A stretch of DNA of 64,000 nt from Rugamonas rubra (GCF_900114705.1 NZ_FOTW01000011.1:232650-296649); one strand, 5' to 3'; positions 31,585 to 42,281 are shown, counted from the first letter of the stretch. The notes: generated by a model not told the origin, from the letters alone. Translations and numbers: made by a program.

Positions 31585-32007
31585 ATGTCTGAAGCCGTAA
31601 GGGAAGTACCAAAAAAAGAGCGGCCGGAATTTCGGAATATTCACGTCACGGAATTGTCGAACTACCGCTTGCCCTTAGCCGGCATCGTATCCATCCTGCA
31701 CCGCATCAGCGGTTTCATGATGTTTGCCTTGTTGCCAGTGGTGTTGTATCTGCTGGAGTTGTCGCTCCGTTCGGAAATCTCCTTCGCCTATTTCCAAGGC
31801 ATCGCCTCGCACCCGCTGTGCAAATTGGTGATCCTGGCGCTGGTCTGGGGTTATATGCAGCACTTCTGCGCCGGCGTGCGCCACCTGTTCATGGACCTGC
31901 ACTTCGGCCTGGACAAGGATTCGGCCCGTAAATCGGCCGCCAGCGTGCTGGTGATCAGCCTGACCGCGACCCTGTTGGTCGCCCTCAAATTGTTTGGAGT
32001 GTTCTGA
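31585..32007 (+). CDS. sdhC: Succinate dehydrogenase cytochrome b556 subunit
   Basis: This is the membrane anchor of complex II that binds haem b and ubiquinone. The 140-residue protein has three membrane helices (from ~SGFMMFALLPVVLYLL, KLVILALVWGYMQHF and SVLVISLTATLLVALK). The conserved SILHRISG precedes the first helix and a haem-ligand-type His lies in FCAGVRHLFMDLH. ATG 31585 is used because AGGGAGG is seven bases ahead; an upstream in-frame start at 31558 lacks a site. The stop overlaps sdhD by one base. Confidence 0.95.
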   Translation: MSEAVREVPKKERPEFRNIHVTELSNYRLPLAGIVSILHRISGFMMFALLPVVLYLLELSLRSEISFAYFQGIASHPLCKLVILALVWGYMQHFCAGVRHLFMDLHFGLDKDSARKSAASVLVISLTATLLVALKLFGVF

Positions 32008-32372
32008 TGGCAAATAACAATATCGGCCCAAAACGCCTGGTAGTGGGCGCCCACTACGGCCTGCGCGACTGGCTGGCCCAGCGCGTCACCGGCGTGCTGA
32101 TGGTGGCCTACACCGTGGTCCTGCTGGTCGCCTTCCTGACCGGCAACAACTTCACGTATGAAGGCTGGGCCGGCCTGTTCGCCCAGCAGTGGTTCAAGCT
32201 GATCAGCGCCGTCACCCTGTTCGGCCTGTTCTATCACGCCTGGGTAGGTGTGCGCGACATCTGGATGGACTACGTCAAGTCCATCGGTCTGCGTCTGACC
32301 CTGCAAATTGCCACCATGCTGTGGTTGATCGCTTGCGCGTTTTACGCAGTGCAAATTCTCTGGAGTGTTTAA
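32007..32372 (+). CDS. sdhD: Succinate dehydrogenase membrane anchor subunit
   Basis: This is the second integral membrane subunit of complex II, 121 residues with three hydrophobic helices. The [17 protein letters not shown] start and [17 protein letters not shown], which has the haem-ligand-type His and quinone-site residues, are typical of SdhD. Its ATG shares a base with the sdhC stop (TGATG), so the two anchors are translationally coupled, and sdhA begins two bases after its stop. Confidence 0.95.
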   Translation: MANNNIGPKRLVVGAHYGLRDWLAQRVTGVLMVAYTVVLLVAFLTGNNFTYEGWAGLFAQQWFKLISAVTLFGLFYHAWVGVRDIWMDYVKSIGLRLTLQIATMLWLIACAFYAVQILWSV

Positions 32373-32374
32373 TC

Positions 32375-34153
<1,779 letters not shown>

Positions 34154-34163
34154 AGGTCAGAAC

Positions 34164-34874
34164 ATGGCACGCACTATCAAACTTAAAATCTACCGCTACG
34201 ATCCCGACCAGGACGCCAAGCCGTACATGCAGGACGTCACCGTCGAACTGAAAGACACCGACAAGATGCTGCTCGACGCGCTGCAACGCATCAAGTCCGA
34301 CGTCGACGACTCGCTGTCGCTGCGCCGCTCCTGCCGCGAAGGCGTGTGCGGTTCCGACGCGATGAACATCAACGGCAAGAACGGCCTGGCCTGCACCACC
34401 AACCTGAACGAGCTGACCCAGCCGATCGTGTTGCGTCCGCTGGCCGGCCTGCCGGTGATCCGCGACCTGATCGTCGACATGACGCAGTTCTTCAAGCAGT
34501 ACGATTCGATCAAGCCCTACCTGATCAACGACTCGATCCGCCCGGAGAAGGAACGCCTGCAAAGCCCGACCGAGCGCGAAGAGCTCGACGGCCTGTACGA
34601 GTGCATCCTGTGCGCCTGCTGCTCGACTTCGTGCCCGTCGTTCTGGTGGAATCCGGACAAGTTCGTCGGCCCGGCCGGCCTGCTGCAAGCCTACCGCTTC
34701 ATCGCCGACTCGCGCGACGAAGCCACCGGCGCGCGTCTGGACAACCTGGAAGATCCGTACCGCCTGTTCCGCTGCCACTCGATCATGAACTGCGTCGACG
34801 TTTGCCCCAAGGGTTTGAACCCGAACAAGGCGATCGGCAAGATCAAGGAACTGATGGTCCGCCGCGCGATCTAA
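34164..34874 (+). CDS. sdhB: Succinate dehydrogenase iron-sulfur subunit
   Basis: This 236-residue subunit carries electrons from FAD to ubiquinone through three clusters. The N-terminal [2Fe-2S] ferredoxin domain has CREGVCGSDAMNI and a following Cys in NGLAC. The C-terminal domain has CILCACCSTSCP and CHSIMNCVDVCPKGLNP for the [4Fe-4S] and [3Fe-4S] clusters. It starts ten bases after sdhA. Confidence 0.97.
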   Translation: MARTIKLKIYRYDPDQDAKPYMQDVTVELKDTDKMLLDALQRIKSDVDDSLSLRRSCREGVCGSDAMNINGKNGLACTTNLNELTQPIVLRPLAGLPVIRDLIVDMTQFFKQYDSIKPYLINDSIRPEKERLQSPTEREELDGLYECILCACCSTSCPSFWWNPDKFVGPAGLLQAYRFIADSRDEATGARLDNLEDPYRLFRCHSIMNCVDVCPKGLNPNKAIGKIKELMVRRAI

Positions 34875-34982
34875 GCGGCCGCGCCGTAGCACGGCGCACA
34901 GCGGGTGGCGGCGTCGCCGCCCGCCACTTGCCGCGCCGCCACCCCAGTGGGGCCGGCGGCGCGCAGAAAAAAGTAGCCCGAC

Positions 34983-35264
34983 ATGACAGAACAGAACACC
35001 CTTGCGCACCAGTCCGACCCGGCCAACCGCGCGCGCCTACGCTGGCGTGCCCGCCGCGGACTGCTGGAAAACGACATTATCCTGACCCGTTTCCTCGATG
35101 CGCATGAAACTGAATTGACCGACGAAGAAGTGGACGCGTTCACGCGGCTCCTCGATTTGTCGGACAATACGCTGATGGATCTGGTGCTGGCCCGCAAGGA
35201 GCCGGACGGCGAGGTCGATCTGCCGCAGGTGCACGCACTGCTGCAACGGCTGCGCCAGGCATAG
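34983..35264 (+). CDS. sdhE: FAD assembly factor SdhE
   Basis: This 93-residue protein of the SdhE/YgfY family promotes covalent attachment of FAD to SdhA. The signature RGxxE appears as Arg-Gly-Leu-Leu-Glu in [13 protein letters not shown]. Length is typical apart from a ~15-residue N-terminal extension. Its place between sdhB and gltA supports the call. The 108-base gap from sdhB is G+C-rich and shows no terminator. Confidence 0.93.
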   Translation: MTEQNTLAHQSDPANRARLRWRARRGLLENDIILTRFLDAHETELTDEEVDAFTRLLDLSDNTLMDLVLARKEPDGEVDLPQVHALLQRLRQA

Positions 35265-35386
35265 CTGCCGACCCCGGCGGCCCACGGTCGGCGGCGCGTT
35301 CGCGCCGCGTCCGGCGGCAACGGGCGGCACGTCCAGAATTTTTGCCTTTTTTTTATTTGTCGCATCTCTCCAAGAAGGAAGAGTCC

Positions 35387-36691
35387 ATGAACACCTCTGA
35401 TAACAAAGCCACACTGTCGTTCTCCGATGGCAGCCCATCGATTGAATTCCCGATCTACCAGGGCACCGTCGGTCCGGACGTCATCGACATCCGCAAACTG
35501 TACGCCGGCACCGGCAAGTTCACCTACGACCCGGGCTTCATGTCCACCGCGGCGTGCAACTCGTCGATCACCTACATCGACGGCGACAAGGGCGAGCTGC
35601 TGTACCGCGGCTACCCGATCGAGCAGTTGGCCGTCAACGCCGACTTCATGGAATCGTGCTACCTGCTGCTGAACGGCGAACTGCCGAACGCAGCGCAAAA
35701 GGAAAAGTTCGTCGACACCGTGACCAAGCACACCATGGTCCACGAGCAGATGCAATTCTTCTTCCGTGGCTTCCGCCGCGACGCCCACCCGATGTCGGTG
35801 CTGGTCGGCACGGTCGGCGCGCTGGCCTCGTTCTACCACGACTCGCTCGACATCAACGACCCGCACCACCGCGAAGTGTCGGCCATCCGCCTGATCGCCA
35901 AGATGCCGACCCTGGTCGCCATGTCGTACAAGTACTCGATCGGCCAGCCTTTCGTCTACCCGCGCAACGACCTGTCGTACAGCGCCAACTTCATGCGCAT
36001 GATGTTCGGCAACCCGTGCGAAGAGTACAAGGTCAACGACGTGCTGGTGCGCGCGCTCGACCGCATCCTGATCCTGCACGCCGACCACGAGCAAAACGCC
36101 TCGACCTCGACGGTGCGCCTGTCCGGTTCGTCCGGCGCCAACCCGTTCGCCTGTATCGCTGCCGGCATCGCCTGCCTGTGGGGCCCTGCCCACGGCGGCG
36201 CCAACGAAGCGGCACTGAACATGCTCAAGGAAATCGGCACGGTCGACAAGATCCCCGAGTTCATCGCCAAGGTCAAGGACAAGAACTCCGGCGTCAAGCT
36301 GATGGGCTTCGGTCACCGCGTCTACAAGAACTTCGACCCGCGCGCCAAGCTGATGCGTGAAACCTGCCACGAAGTGCTGAACGAACTGGGCCTGCACGAC
36401 GACCCGTTGTTCAAACTGGCGATGGAACTGGAAAAGATCGCGCTGAACGACGAATACTTCGTCTCGCGCAAGCTGTATCCGAACGTCGACTTCTACTCCG
36501 GCATCGTGCAGTCCGCGCTGGGCATCCCGGTCTCGCTGTTCACCGGTATCTTCGCCATGGCCCGCACCATCGGCTGGATCGCCCAGTGGAACGAGATGAT
36601 CTCCGATCCGGAACAAAAGATCGGCCGTCCGCGCCAGCTGTTCGTCGGCTCGACCACGCGCGACGTGCTGCCGCTGGACCAGCGCGCCTAA
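35387..36691 (+). CDS. gltA: Citrate synthase (type II)
   Basis: It condenses acetyl-CoA and oxaloacetate to citrate. The 434-residue length fits the hexameric, NADH-sensitive type II enzymes of Gram-negative bacteria. Catalytic residues lie in [19 protein letters not shown] and [18 protein letters not shown] 35387 follows AAGGAA by six bases; the frame upstream to 35342 has no better start. A run of T at ~35346-35353 precedes it. It ends the plus-strand TCA block and is closed by a good terminator. Confidence 0.97.
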   Translation: MNTSDNKATLSFSDGSPSIEFPIYQGTVGPDVIDIRKLYAGTGKFTYDPGFMSTAACNSSITYIDGDKGELLYRGYPIEQLAVNADFMESCYLLLNGELPNAAQKEKFVDTVTKHTMVHEQMQFFFRGFRRDAHPMSVLVGTVGALASFYHDSLDINDPHHREVSAIRLIAKMPTLVAMSYKYSIGQPFVYPRNDLSYSANFMRMMFGNPCEEYKVNDVLVRALDRILILHADHEQNASTSTVRLSGSSGANPFACIAAGIACLWGPAHGGANEAALNMLKEIGTVDKIPEFIAKVKDKNSGVKLMGFGHRVYKNFDPRAKLMRETCHEVLNELGLHDDPLFKLAMELEKIALNDEYFVSRKLYPNVDFYSGIVQSALGIPVSLFTGIFAMARTIGWIAQWNEMISDPEQKIGRPRQLFVGSTTRDVLPLDQRA

Positions 36692-36710
36692 GCCCGCCGG
36701 CAGTCCCTTG

Positions 36711-36747
36711 ACGGCCCGCTCGACATGTCGAGCGGGCCGTTGTTGCT
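36711..36747 (+). terminator. Intrinsic terminator of gltA
   Basis: ACGGCCCGCTCGA (36711-36723) and TCGAGCGGGCCGT (36728-36740) form a perfect 13-bp stem with a four-base loop, followed by TTGTTGCTTGT. It starts 20 bases after the gltA stop. Confidence 0.92.
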
Positions 36748-36863
36748 TGTGCGGGGCGGGCAGCGCCGGGCGGCGCCTGGTGTGCCTCGGAGCAACATGC
36801 CGCGCGCGCGCCGCTTCCTTGCTATACTCGATCCCATCTCATGTAGAAGGAAGCGAGGCAGTC

Positions 36864-37748
36864 ATGGCGCTGGAAAGAGTGTTGTTGATGCACGGCCCGG
36901 TGCAATCGCGCGGCATCAACCCGGTGGTGCACCAGGAGTTCTACATCGAGCAGCAGCGCGGCGATCCCTACGCGCTGTTCAACAGCCAGCAGAACATCGT
37001 CTCGATGGCCTACGTGTTCCGCAAGCTGGGCTTCAAGATCTGCTACAGCGGCTGGGAGGAGGACGCCGAATGGCTGAACGCCAACGGCGACTTGTTCGAC
37101 TACCTGGTGATCTCCAACCAGCACGTGCTCAACACCGAGAGCACCTTCTTCGGCCAGACCATCGCCAACAACAAGGAAAAGCTGTACTACGTGTCGATGA
37201 AGGGCCTGCAGCTGATCCGCCGCGAGCTGGGCGACGAGGCCGTCGTCTTCAAGACGCGCGCCGACGTCACCGTGCACCAAGGCCACGCGGTGCTCAACCT
37301 GGCCCGCATCGCGCGCCATTCGAAGGACATCCTGATCGAGTATATGCGGGTCAGCAATATGTACTCGGCGCCGGACTTCATGGTCATGGGCGAGATCGCG
37401 GTGCTGGAGGCGGTCTACAACAGCCTGTACGAGCACAGTGCGGCCGGCACCTCCTACCACGTCTCGTCCCACGTCGACCACACCTTCACCTACCTGGCGA
37501 TGAAACAGGCCGGCCAAATCAACCGCATCTTGACCATGAGCCGCGAGCTGTTCGAGTCGGTGGTGTGGCGCGGCCAGCCGCGCTATTTCCAGCACATCGA
37601 TCCGACCTACGCCGCCACCTACTCGTTCGACAGCGAGATGGCGATCCATCCGGACACCCGGGTCGAGGACCTGGTGGCGCGCATCTCGCCGGAGGTGTCG
37701 GGCGCGGAGGCGCGCCCGCCGGGCGAGGGCGGCGCCACGCCCGCCTAG
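36864..37748 (+). CDS. WavE-like lipopolysaccharide/glycan synthesis protein (putative)
   Basis: The 294-residue protein resembles the WavE family linked to lipopolysaccharide core or capsule synthesis. Matching features are an N-terminal GPVQSRG strand, an LGFKICYSGWEEDAEWL segment like the STWE motif, and a central VVFKTRADVTVHQ segment like the KxRxD donor-site motif. It has no signal peptide or membrane helix. The activity would be a glycosyl- or related transferase in the cytoplasm; this is inference. GAGG lies about five bases before ATG 36864. Its last four bases overlap the end of the convergent nucleotidyltransferase gene, tying it to the minus-strand cluster. Confidence 0.65.
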   Translation: MALERVLLMHGPVQSRGINPVVHQEFYIEQQRGDPYALFNSQQNIVSMAYVFRKLGFKICYSGWEEDAEWLNANGDLFDYLVISNQHVLNTESTFFGQTIANNKEKLYYVSMKGLQLIRRELGDEAVVFKTRADVTVHQGHAVLNLARIARHSKDILIEYMRVSNMYSAPDFMVMGEIAVLEAVYNSLYEHSAAGTSYHVSSHVDHTFTYLAMKQAGQINRILTMSRELFESVVWRGQPRYFQHIDPTYAATYSFDSEMAIHPDTRVEDLVARISPEVSGAEARPPGEGGATPA

Positions 37749-38497
37749 TCCCGCGCCAGCGCCCGGCCCAGCGGGTGGGCCAGGAAGAAGCGCAGGTCGT
37801 CCGGCACGCCCAGGCCGTACATGCCGGCGCGGTCGCGGCCGATGTTGTGGTAGCCCAGCTTGCGGCCGCGCGCGATCAGCTCGTTGTAGGCCGGCGCCAC
37901 ATAGAATTCGCCGTTGACGCGCAGGCCCCGGGCGATCATCTGCTCGGCGGCGGCGACAAAGTCGCTGCCGCGGGCGAAGTTGTAGATGCCCACCGTGGCC
38001 TCGTCCGAGACCACCTGCTTTTCCACCACCTCGACGATCGCGCCGCCGCCGTCCAGGCGCACGAAGGACCATTTGGGATCGTCCGCCGTCATCGTCATGA
38101 TCAGGCCGTCGAGCCGCTCGGCCGCCATGCGCGCCAGATAGTCGTCGATGCGGGCGTCGATGTACTGGTCGCAATTGGCGATCATCAGCGGCTGCTCGTT
38201 GTCGATCAGTTCGCGCGCCAGCAGCACGGTGCAGGCGGCGCCCTCGGTCACCTGCGCCACCGGCACGACCACGCAGCCCGGCGCGATCGCCGCCAGCCTG
38301 GCGCCCAGCGCGTACTGCTCGAGGTGGGCCCGCTGGCACAGGAAGATGAAGCGGTGCGGCTGGGCCGGGCGCAGGTTGTCGACCACCACCTCGATCATGC
38401 TCTTGCCGCCCAGCGGGATCAGCGGCTTGGGCTCGACATAGCCGGCCTGGGCGAAGCGGCTGCCATGGCCGGCCATCGGCAACACGATATTCAACAT
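37745..38497 (-). CDS. NTP-transferase family sugar/alcohol-phosphate nucleotidyltransferase
   Basis: The 250-residue protein has the full nucleotidyltransferase signature: LPMAGHGSRFAQAG (glycine-rich NTP loop), KPLIPLGGKSMIE, the metal-binding Asp in MIANCDQYID, and an EKQ segment later. It should activate a phosphorylated sugar or small alcohol with NTP. It is paralogous to the product of 39185-39919, which lacks the glycine loop. It is the last gene of the minus-strand cluster and shares one base with the cupin gene upstream. The substrate cannot be read from sequence. Confidence 0.82.
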   Translation of the reverse strand: MLNIVLPMAGHGSRFAQAGYVEPKPLIPLGGKSMIEVVVDNLRPAQPHRFIFLCQRAHLEQYALGARLAAIAPGCVVVPVAQVTEGAACTVLLARELIDNEQPLMIANCDQYIDARIDDYLARMAAERLDGLIMTMTADDPKWSFVRLDGGGAIVEVVEKQVVSDEATVGIYNFARGSDFVAAAEQMIARGLRVNGEFYVAPAYNELIARGRKLGYHNIGRDRAGMYGLGVPDDLRFFLAHPLGRALARD

Positions 38498-38823
38498 CAG
38501 GGCTCCCCCAGGTATTTGTCGTCCACCGCGCCCGGCACCTTGACCACCAGCGTGACGCAGTCCTCCAGCGCCACGAAGTCGGTCGACTCCAGCGGCGCGA
38601 CGACGACGATGTCGCCGCTGGCGTACTCGACGCCGTTCATGCGCACCCGGCCGCTCTGGATCACGGTGATCTCCTGGGCGATCTTGTGGTAGTGGCGCGC
38701 CTCGCTGTCGCCGGCGCGGTAGTGCTTGATCCCGACTTCGGCGGCGCCGGTGGCCAGCGCAGTCGGCGTGAAGTCGCCGACGAACCAGCCCCGCGTCATG
38801 TCGGCCAGCTTGTAGGTCCGCAT
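38497..38823 (-). CDS. Small cupin-like protein
   Basis: This is a 108-residue single-domain cupin. The first cupin motif is seen as HYRAGDSEARHYHKIAQEITVI (two His and a Glu able to bind a metal) and the second as GDIVVVAPLESTDF, where the usual His is replaced. It could be a sugar epimerase/isomerase-like or sensory domain; no reaction can be named. It begins four bases past the stop of the SnoaL-like gene and abuts the nucleotidyltransferase, so it belongs to the operon. Confidence 0.72.
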   Translation of the reverse strand: MRTYKLADMTRGWFVGDFTPTALATGAAEVGIKHYRAGDSEARHYHKIAQEITVIQSGRVRMNGVEYASGDIVVVAPLESTDFVALEDCVTLVVKVPGAVDDKYLGEP

Positions 38824-38827
38824 CGGC

Positions 38828-39163
38828 TTAGCCTTTCGGGATGTCGAGGTAGGCGCGCAGCTCGTGCATTTTGCCGTCGCGCCATTCGACGATGTCGACG
38901 CCCTGCAGCCGCACGGCGTCCAGGTCCAGGGTGAATTCGATGAAGCAGGTGTCGCCGTCGGCGTAGACGCGCTTGGCCTGGAAGGACAGCGCCCGGCAGC
39001 CGGCGAAGATGGCCCCGATCGCGGCCAGCGCCGGCTGCTTGCCTTCGATGCGCTTGACCACCGGGTCCTCCAGCGCGAAGTCGTCGGCCAGCAGCGCGGC
39101 CACGCCGGCCAGGTCCTTGGCGTCGAAGGCGCGGATGTATTGTTCGGTCAGTTGTTTGCTCAT
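38828..39163 (-). CDS. SnoaL-like / NTF2-fold protein
   Basis: This 111-residue protein has the length and pattern of the NTF2/SnoaL fold: an N-terminal helix YIRAFDAKDLAGVAALLADDF, then LEDP and four long strands ending with the HELRAYLDIP strand. Members include isomerases, dehydratases and binding proteins, so its role is undefined. It lies 21 bases after the upstream nucleotidyltransferase stop in the same operon, where a small-molecule modifying role is likely. Confidence 0.75.
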   Translation of the reverse strand: MSKQLTEQYIRAFDAKDLAGVAALLADDFALEDPVVKRIEGKQPALAAIGAIFAGCRALSFQAKRVYADGDTCFIEFTLDLDAVRLQGVDIVEWRDGKMHELRAYLDIPKG

Positions 39164-39184
39164 GTCTGGGTTCCTTTGGCGGAG

Positions 39185-39919
39185 TCAACGCGCGAGGCGC
39201 GCCTCGTATTCCTCGATCTTTTTTGGCGAGTAGAAGGTGTGGTAGGCCGCGTTGGGAATCGGCAGCGCGGTCAGTTTGCGGTTCAACAGCACCAGTTCGT
39301 TGAGCACCGGCGCGATGTAGTAGACCCCGTCGACGCAGGTGTCCTTGCGGATCGAATGCTGCGCCGCCAGCACGAAGTCGGCGCCGCGGGCGAAGTAGTA
39401 GAAGCCGGCGATGGCATGGCGGCTGATGGGGTGCTTCTCGGCCGTTTCGACGATGTCGTGCTCGCCCTCCAGCCGCACGTAGGACCAGCGCGGGTGCACC
39501 GAGTCGAAGGTCAGGCAGCCGGCGTCGCTGCCCAGCGCGCGGAAGCGGGCCAGCAGCGGGTCCAGGTCGAGGTCGAAGATCTGGTCGCCGTTGACGATCA
39601 GCAGCGGCTCGTCGTTGCCGATGTGGTCGATCGCCAGCAGCGCGCTGCAGGCCGCGCCCTTGGTCTGGTTCAGCAGGCGGATGATGACGCTGTCGGCGCC
39701 GGCCAGCAGGCGCACCGTGCTGTCGAGGTGGTAGCGGCTGCAATCCTCGTCGCGCAGCACGAAGATGAAGCGCTTGTCGCCGCCGATGCTCGACAGGTTC
39801 TCCAGCAGGTGCTGGATCATCGGCTTGCCGTCGATCTCGATCAGCGGCTTGGGGAAGGGGTAGTCGCTGCCCTCGAAGAACATCGACTGCACGCTCAGCG
39901 GCACCAGGATGTTAAGCAT
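39185..39919 (-). CDS. Nucleotidyltransferase-like protein with altered NTP-binding loop
   Basis: The 244-residue protein aligns along its length with the nucleotidyltransferase of 37745-38497 (KPLIEIDGKPMIQHLLEN, NGDQIFDLDLD, AGFYYFARGADF). The N-terminal glycine-rich loop GxGxR is missing: the strand LNILVPL is followed by SVQSMFFEGSDYPF instead. It may use another substrate mode, act as a partner of its paralogue, or be inactive. Its start overlaps the HAD gene end by eight bases, implying coupled translation. Confidence 0.75.
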   Translation of the reverse strand: MLNILVPLSVQSMFFEGSDYPFPKPLIEIDGKPMIQHLLENLSSIGGDKRFIFVLRDEDCSRYHLDSTVRLLAGADSVIIRLLNQTKGAACSALLAIDHIGNDEPLLIVNGDQIFDLDLDPLLARFRALGSDAGCLTFDSVHPRWSYVRLEGEHDIVETAEKHPISRHAIAGFYYFARGADFVLAAQHSIRKDTCVDGVYYIAPVLNELVLLNRKLTALPIPNAAYHTFYSPKKIEEYEARLAR

Positions 39920-40547
39920 GGGCGGCCTCCAGTTCGGCGATCCTGTGCATGATGTTGGCGTGGTTGACCTCGCGCACGTCGGTCACGCACAGCACGTGGG
40001 CGCCCGAGTCGCGCGCCGCCTTGATGCCGTTCGGGTTGTCCTCGACGATCAGGCACTCGGCCGCCTGCAGGCCCATGCGGCGGATCGCCGCCAGGTACAT
40101 GTCGGGCGCCGGCTTGGGCGCCACCACGTCCTCGTTGGACAGGAAGAAGTCGAGCAAGGGCAGCAGCTCGGCGCGCTCCATCATCAGGGCGATGGTCTGG
40201 CGGATCGAATTCGAGCACACCGCCATGCGGTAGCCCTGCGCCCTCAGCCGCGACAGCGCGTACTGGTGCTGGAACACCGGCTTGCACTTGGCGTAGATGA
40301 CTTCGAGCGTGTAGATCTGTTTCATTTCGTTGATGAAGCCGTGCAGCGCCGGCGGCAGGCCGCGCTCCATCGACAGCATGCGCAGCTTGGTCTTGGTCGG
40401 CAGGCCGTCGTAGGTGACCAGGTGGTCGTAGCGGCTGATCGCCATGCCGAACAGTGTCAAGGCGCGGTTCAGCGCCTCGAAGTGCCATTCCTTGGCGTCG
40501 ATCAGCACGCCATCCATGTCGAAGATGACGGCTTTAATCTGGCTCAC
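39912..40547 (-). CDS. HAD-superfamily phosphatase
   Basis: The 211-residue HAD hydrolase has nucleophile Asp10 and Asp12 in FDMDGVL, a Ser in AVCSNSIRQT (motif II), Lys in APKPAPDMY (motif III) and the acidic VEDNPNGIKAA (motif IV), with a helical cap of subtype C1 between. All residues needed for phosphomonoester hydrolysis or phosphotransfer are present. In this cluster it probably dephosphorylates a glycan or polyol phosphate intermediate. It overlaps both neighbours (14 and 8 bases). Confidence 0.85.
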   Translation of the reverse strand: MSQIKAVIFDMDGVLIDAKEWHFEALNRALTLFGMAISRYDHLVTYDGLPTKTKLRMLSMERGLPPALHGFINEMKQIYTLEVIYAKCKPVFQHQYALSRLRAQGYRMAVCSNSIRQTIALMMERAELLPLLDFFLSNEDVVAPKPAPDMYLAAIRRMGLQAAECLIVEDNPNGIKAARDSGAHVLCVTDVREVNHANIMHRIAELEAAHA

Positions 40548-41169
40548 TGAAGTATTCCTTTGCGGCGGAGGGGAAGTCGGTGCACAGGCTCAGGCCGGCA
40601 TGGCGCTGCAGTCCGGCCGCGCGCAGGCCTTGCCACAACGCCAGGTGCGGACGCCGGTGCAGTTCGGGCGAGACGATGCAGACCGGCTTGTCGCGCGCCA
40701 GCCAGTCGGCCACCAGCTGCGCCGGGTACCACTCGCCGTGGAAGGCGTCCAGCCAGATGCCGGCGGCCTGCGCCAGGAACGCCGGCGCGCTCTCGTATTC
40801 GCTGAGGCGGGTGTAGGCCGGGGTGGCCTGCGCCAGGTAGCCCAGCGCGTCCGGCAGCGCCATGTCGAAGACGAAGGCGTCGTCGATGCGGTGCGCGGCC
40901 AGCGCGGCGGCGACCTTGGCCTGCAGGCCGTCGGCCTTGATGTTGAGCGCCAGCGGCCGGCCGCCGGGGTGGCGCGCGCACAGGGCCAGGAAGGCGTCCA
41001 GCGTCATCTCGCCGCCGCGCGGCATGTCGTGCGAAATGACCACCTCGCCGCCGGCGTCGCGCAAGTCGGTCTCGATGCCGAAGCCGCCGCGCAGGGCGCG
41101 CTCGAACGCGCCCGGCGAATTTTTCTGCGCCGCCGCGCTCCAGCAACCCCGGTGTGCCACGATCTTCAT
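40534..41169 (-). CDS. Glycerophosphodiester phosphodiesterase-like protein (short)
   Basis: The 211-residue TIM-barrel protein carries the GDPD active-site set: His6-Arg7, Glu33 and Asp35 in GIETDLRD, and His47 in ISHDMP. It is shorter than typical GlpQ/UgpQ enzymes (~240-350), has no signal peptide, and lacks a clear second EIK motif (here LNIKAD). It may cleave a glycerophosphodiester or related phosphodiester in the cytoplasm. It is the first gene of the minus-strand surface cluster, and the HAD gene overlaps its end by 14 bases. Confidence 0.75.
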   Translation of the reverse strand: MKIVAHRGCWSAAAQKNSPGAFERALRGGFGIETDLRDAGGEVVISHDMPRGGEMTLDAFLALCARHPGGRPLALNIKADGLQAKVAAALAAHRIDDAFVFDMALPDALGYLAQATPAYTRLSEYESAPAFLAQAAGIWLDAFHGEWYPAQLVADWLARDKPVCIVSPELHRRPHLALWQGLRAAGLQRHAGLSLCTDFPSAAKEYFSEPD

Positions 41170-41288
41170 GCCTGCCTAGCCTTGCGATCGATGCGATCGG
41201 ACAATTGTACCGTAATGGCGCCGGCGCGAGACCTCTTTTCGGGGCGCGCCGCCACGCCGTTCGGCCGCGCCGTCCGGCCGCGCGCGGC

Positions 41289-41474
41289 TCAGTCGGCGTC
41301 GAGCAGCAGGCGCAGGTCGGCCTCGCTCATCGGCTCGTGGAACAGCTTGCCCTGGATTTCGTCGCAGCCGTTCTGGCGCAGGAAGTTTTGCTGCGCCAGG
41401 CTCTCGACGCCCTCGGCCACCACCGGCAGGTGCAGCGAGCGGCCGATGCCGATCGGCGTGCGCACCAGGTCGCC
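41289..41474 (-). pseudogene. Remnant of an EAL-domain (c-di-GMP phosphodiesterase) gene
   Basis: Only the C-terminal ~60 residues of an EAL domain are recognisable: LHLPVVAEGVES, the GCDEIQGKLFHEPMS motif and a normal stop. Upstream of ~41474 the frame degenerates into low-complexity Arg/Pro/Ala coding, so catalytic parts are gone. It is a decayed or deletion-truncated gene between the surface cluster and the GNAT gene. The rest of 41170-41663 shows nothing else recognisable. Confidence 0.75.
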
Positions 41475-41663
41475 GCTTCCGGGGTTCGTCGGCGCCGGTG
41501 CCACTCGTTCCCGGACAGAACGGGCTAAATTTGCAGGCGGCGCGGCGCTGGCAAGCGGGCGCGGCAGGCGGCGCCGGCGCGGCCGACCGGGGGAGGCGCG
41601 GTGGTGCACGCGTCGCGCCGGCATCGGCTATAGTGTTGCAATTGCCATCACTGTCGAGGTCGC

Positions 41664-42254
41664 ATGAAGGTCGAAAAAACCACCCTGGGCGGCGTCCGCG
41701 TGCGCCTCGAGCCGCTGTGCGCGGCGCATCTGCCGGCCTTGGCCGTGGCCATCGGCGACGGCGAGCTGTGGCAACTGCCGGTCACCTTCGTGCCGCCGCC
41801 CGAGCAGCTGGACGGCTTCCTGGCCGACGCCGAGGCGGCCTACGCCGCCGGCCGCGAACTGGCCTTCGCCACCATCGACATCGCCAGCGGCGCGGTGGTC
41901 GGCAGCACCCGCTTCCGCGAGATCCACAGCAAGCACCTGCGCGCCGAGATCGGCTTCACCTTCATCGGCCAGAGCTGGCAGCGCAGCCACGTCAACACCG
42001 AGGCGAAGTATTTGATGTTGTGCCACGCCTTCGAGCACTGGGGCTGCAACCGGGTCGAGTTCCTCACCGACTTCCTCAACGCCAAGTCGCGCGCCGCCAT
42101 CGCCCGCCTCGGCGCGCAACAGGAGGGCGTGCTGCGCAAGCATATGGTGATGCGCGAGGGGAGGGTGCGCGACTCCGTCATCTTCAGCATCACCGGCGCC
42201 GAATGGCCGGCCGTCAAGCGGGCGCTGGAGGAAAAGCTGGCCGCGGCGGCGTGA
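41664..42254 (+). CDS. GNAT-family N-acetyltransferase (RimJ/RimL type)
   Basis: The 196-residue protein has the RimJ/RimL-like GNAT pattern: VRLEPLCAAHLPAL at the N-terminus, a VVGSTRFREI strand, and GCNRVEFLTDFLNAKSRAAIARLGAQQEG, which matches the C-terminal GNAT core that packs against acetyl-CoA. It would acetylate the N-terminus of a protein or a small molecule; the target is unknown. GAGG is about five bases ahead of ATG 41664. It is convergent with the metallo-beta-lactamase-fold gene across a large palindromic element. Confidence 0.83.
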   Translation: MKVEKTTLGGVRVRLEPLCAAHLPALAVAIGDGELWQLPVTFVPPPEQLDGFLADAEAAYAAGRELAFATIDIASGAVVGSTRFREIHSKHLRAEIGFTFIGQSWQRSHVNTEAKYLMLCHAFEHWGCNRVEFLTDFLNAKSRAAIARLGAQQEGVLRKHMVMREGRVRDSVIFSITGAEWPAVKRALEEKLAAAA

Positions 42255-42281
42255 GGGGGGGGCTAAGGCGCAGGTGGTGTC

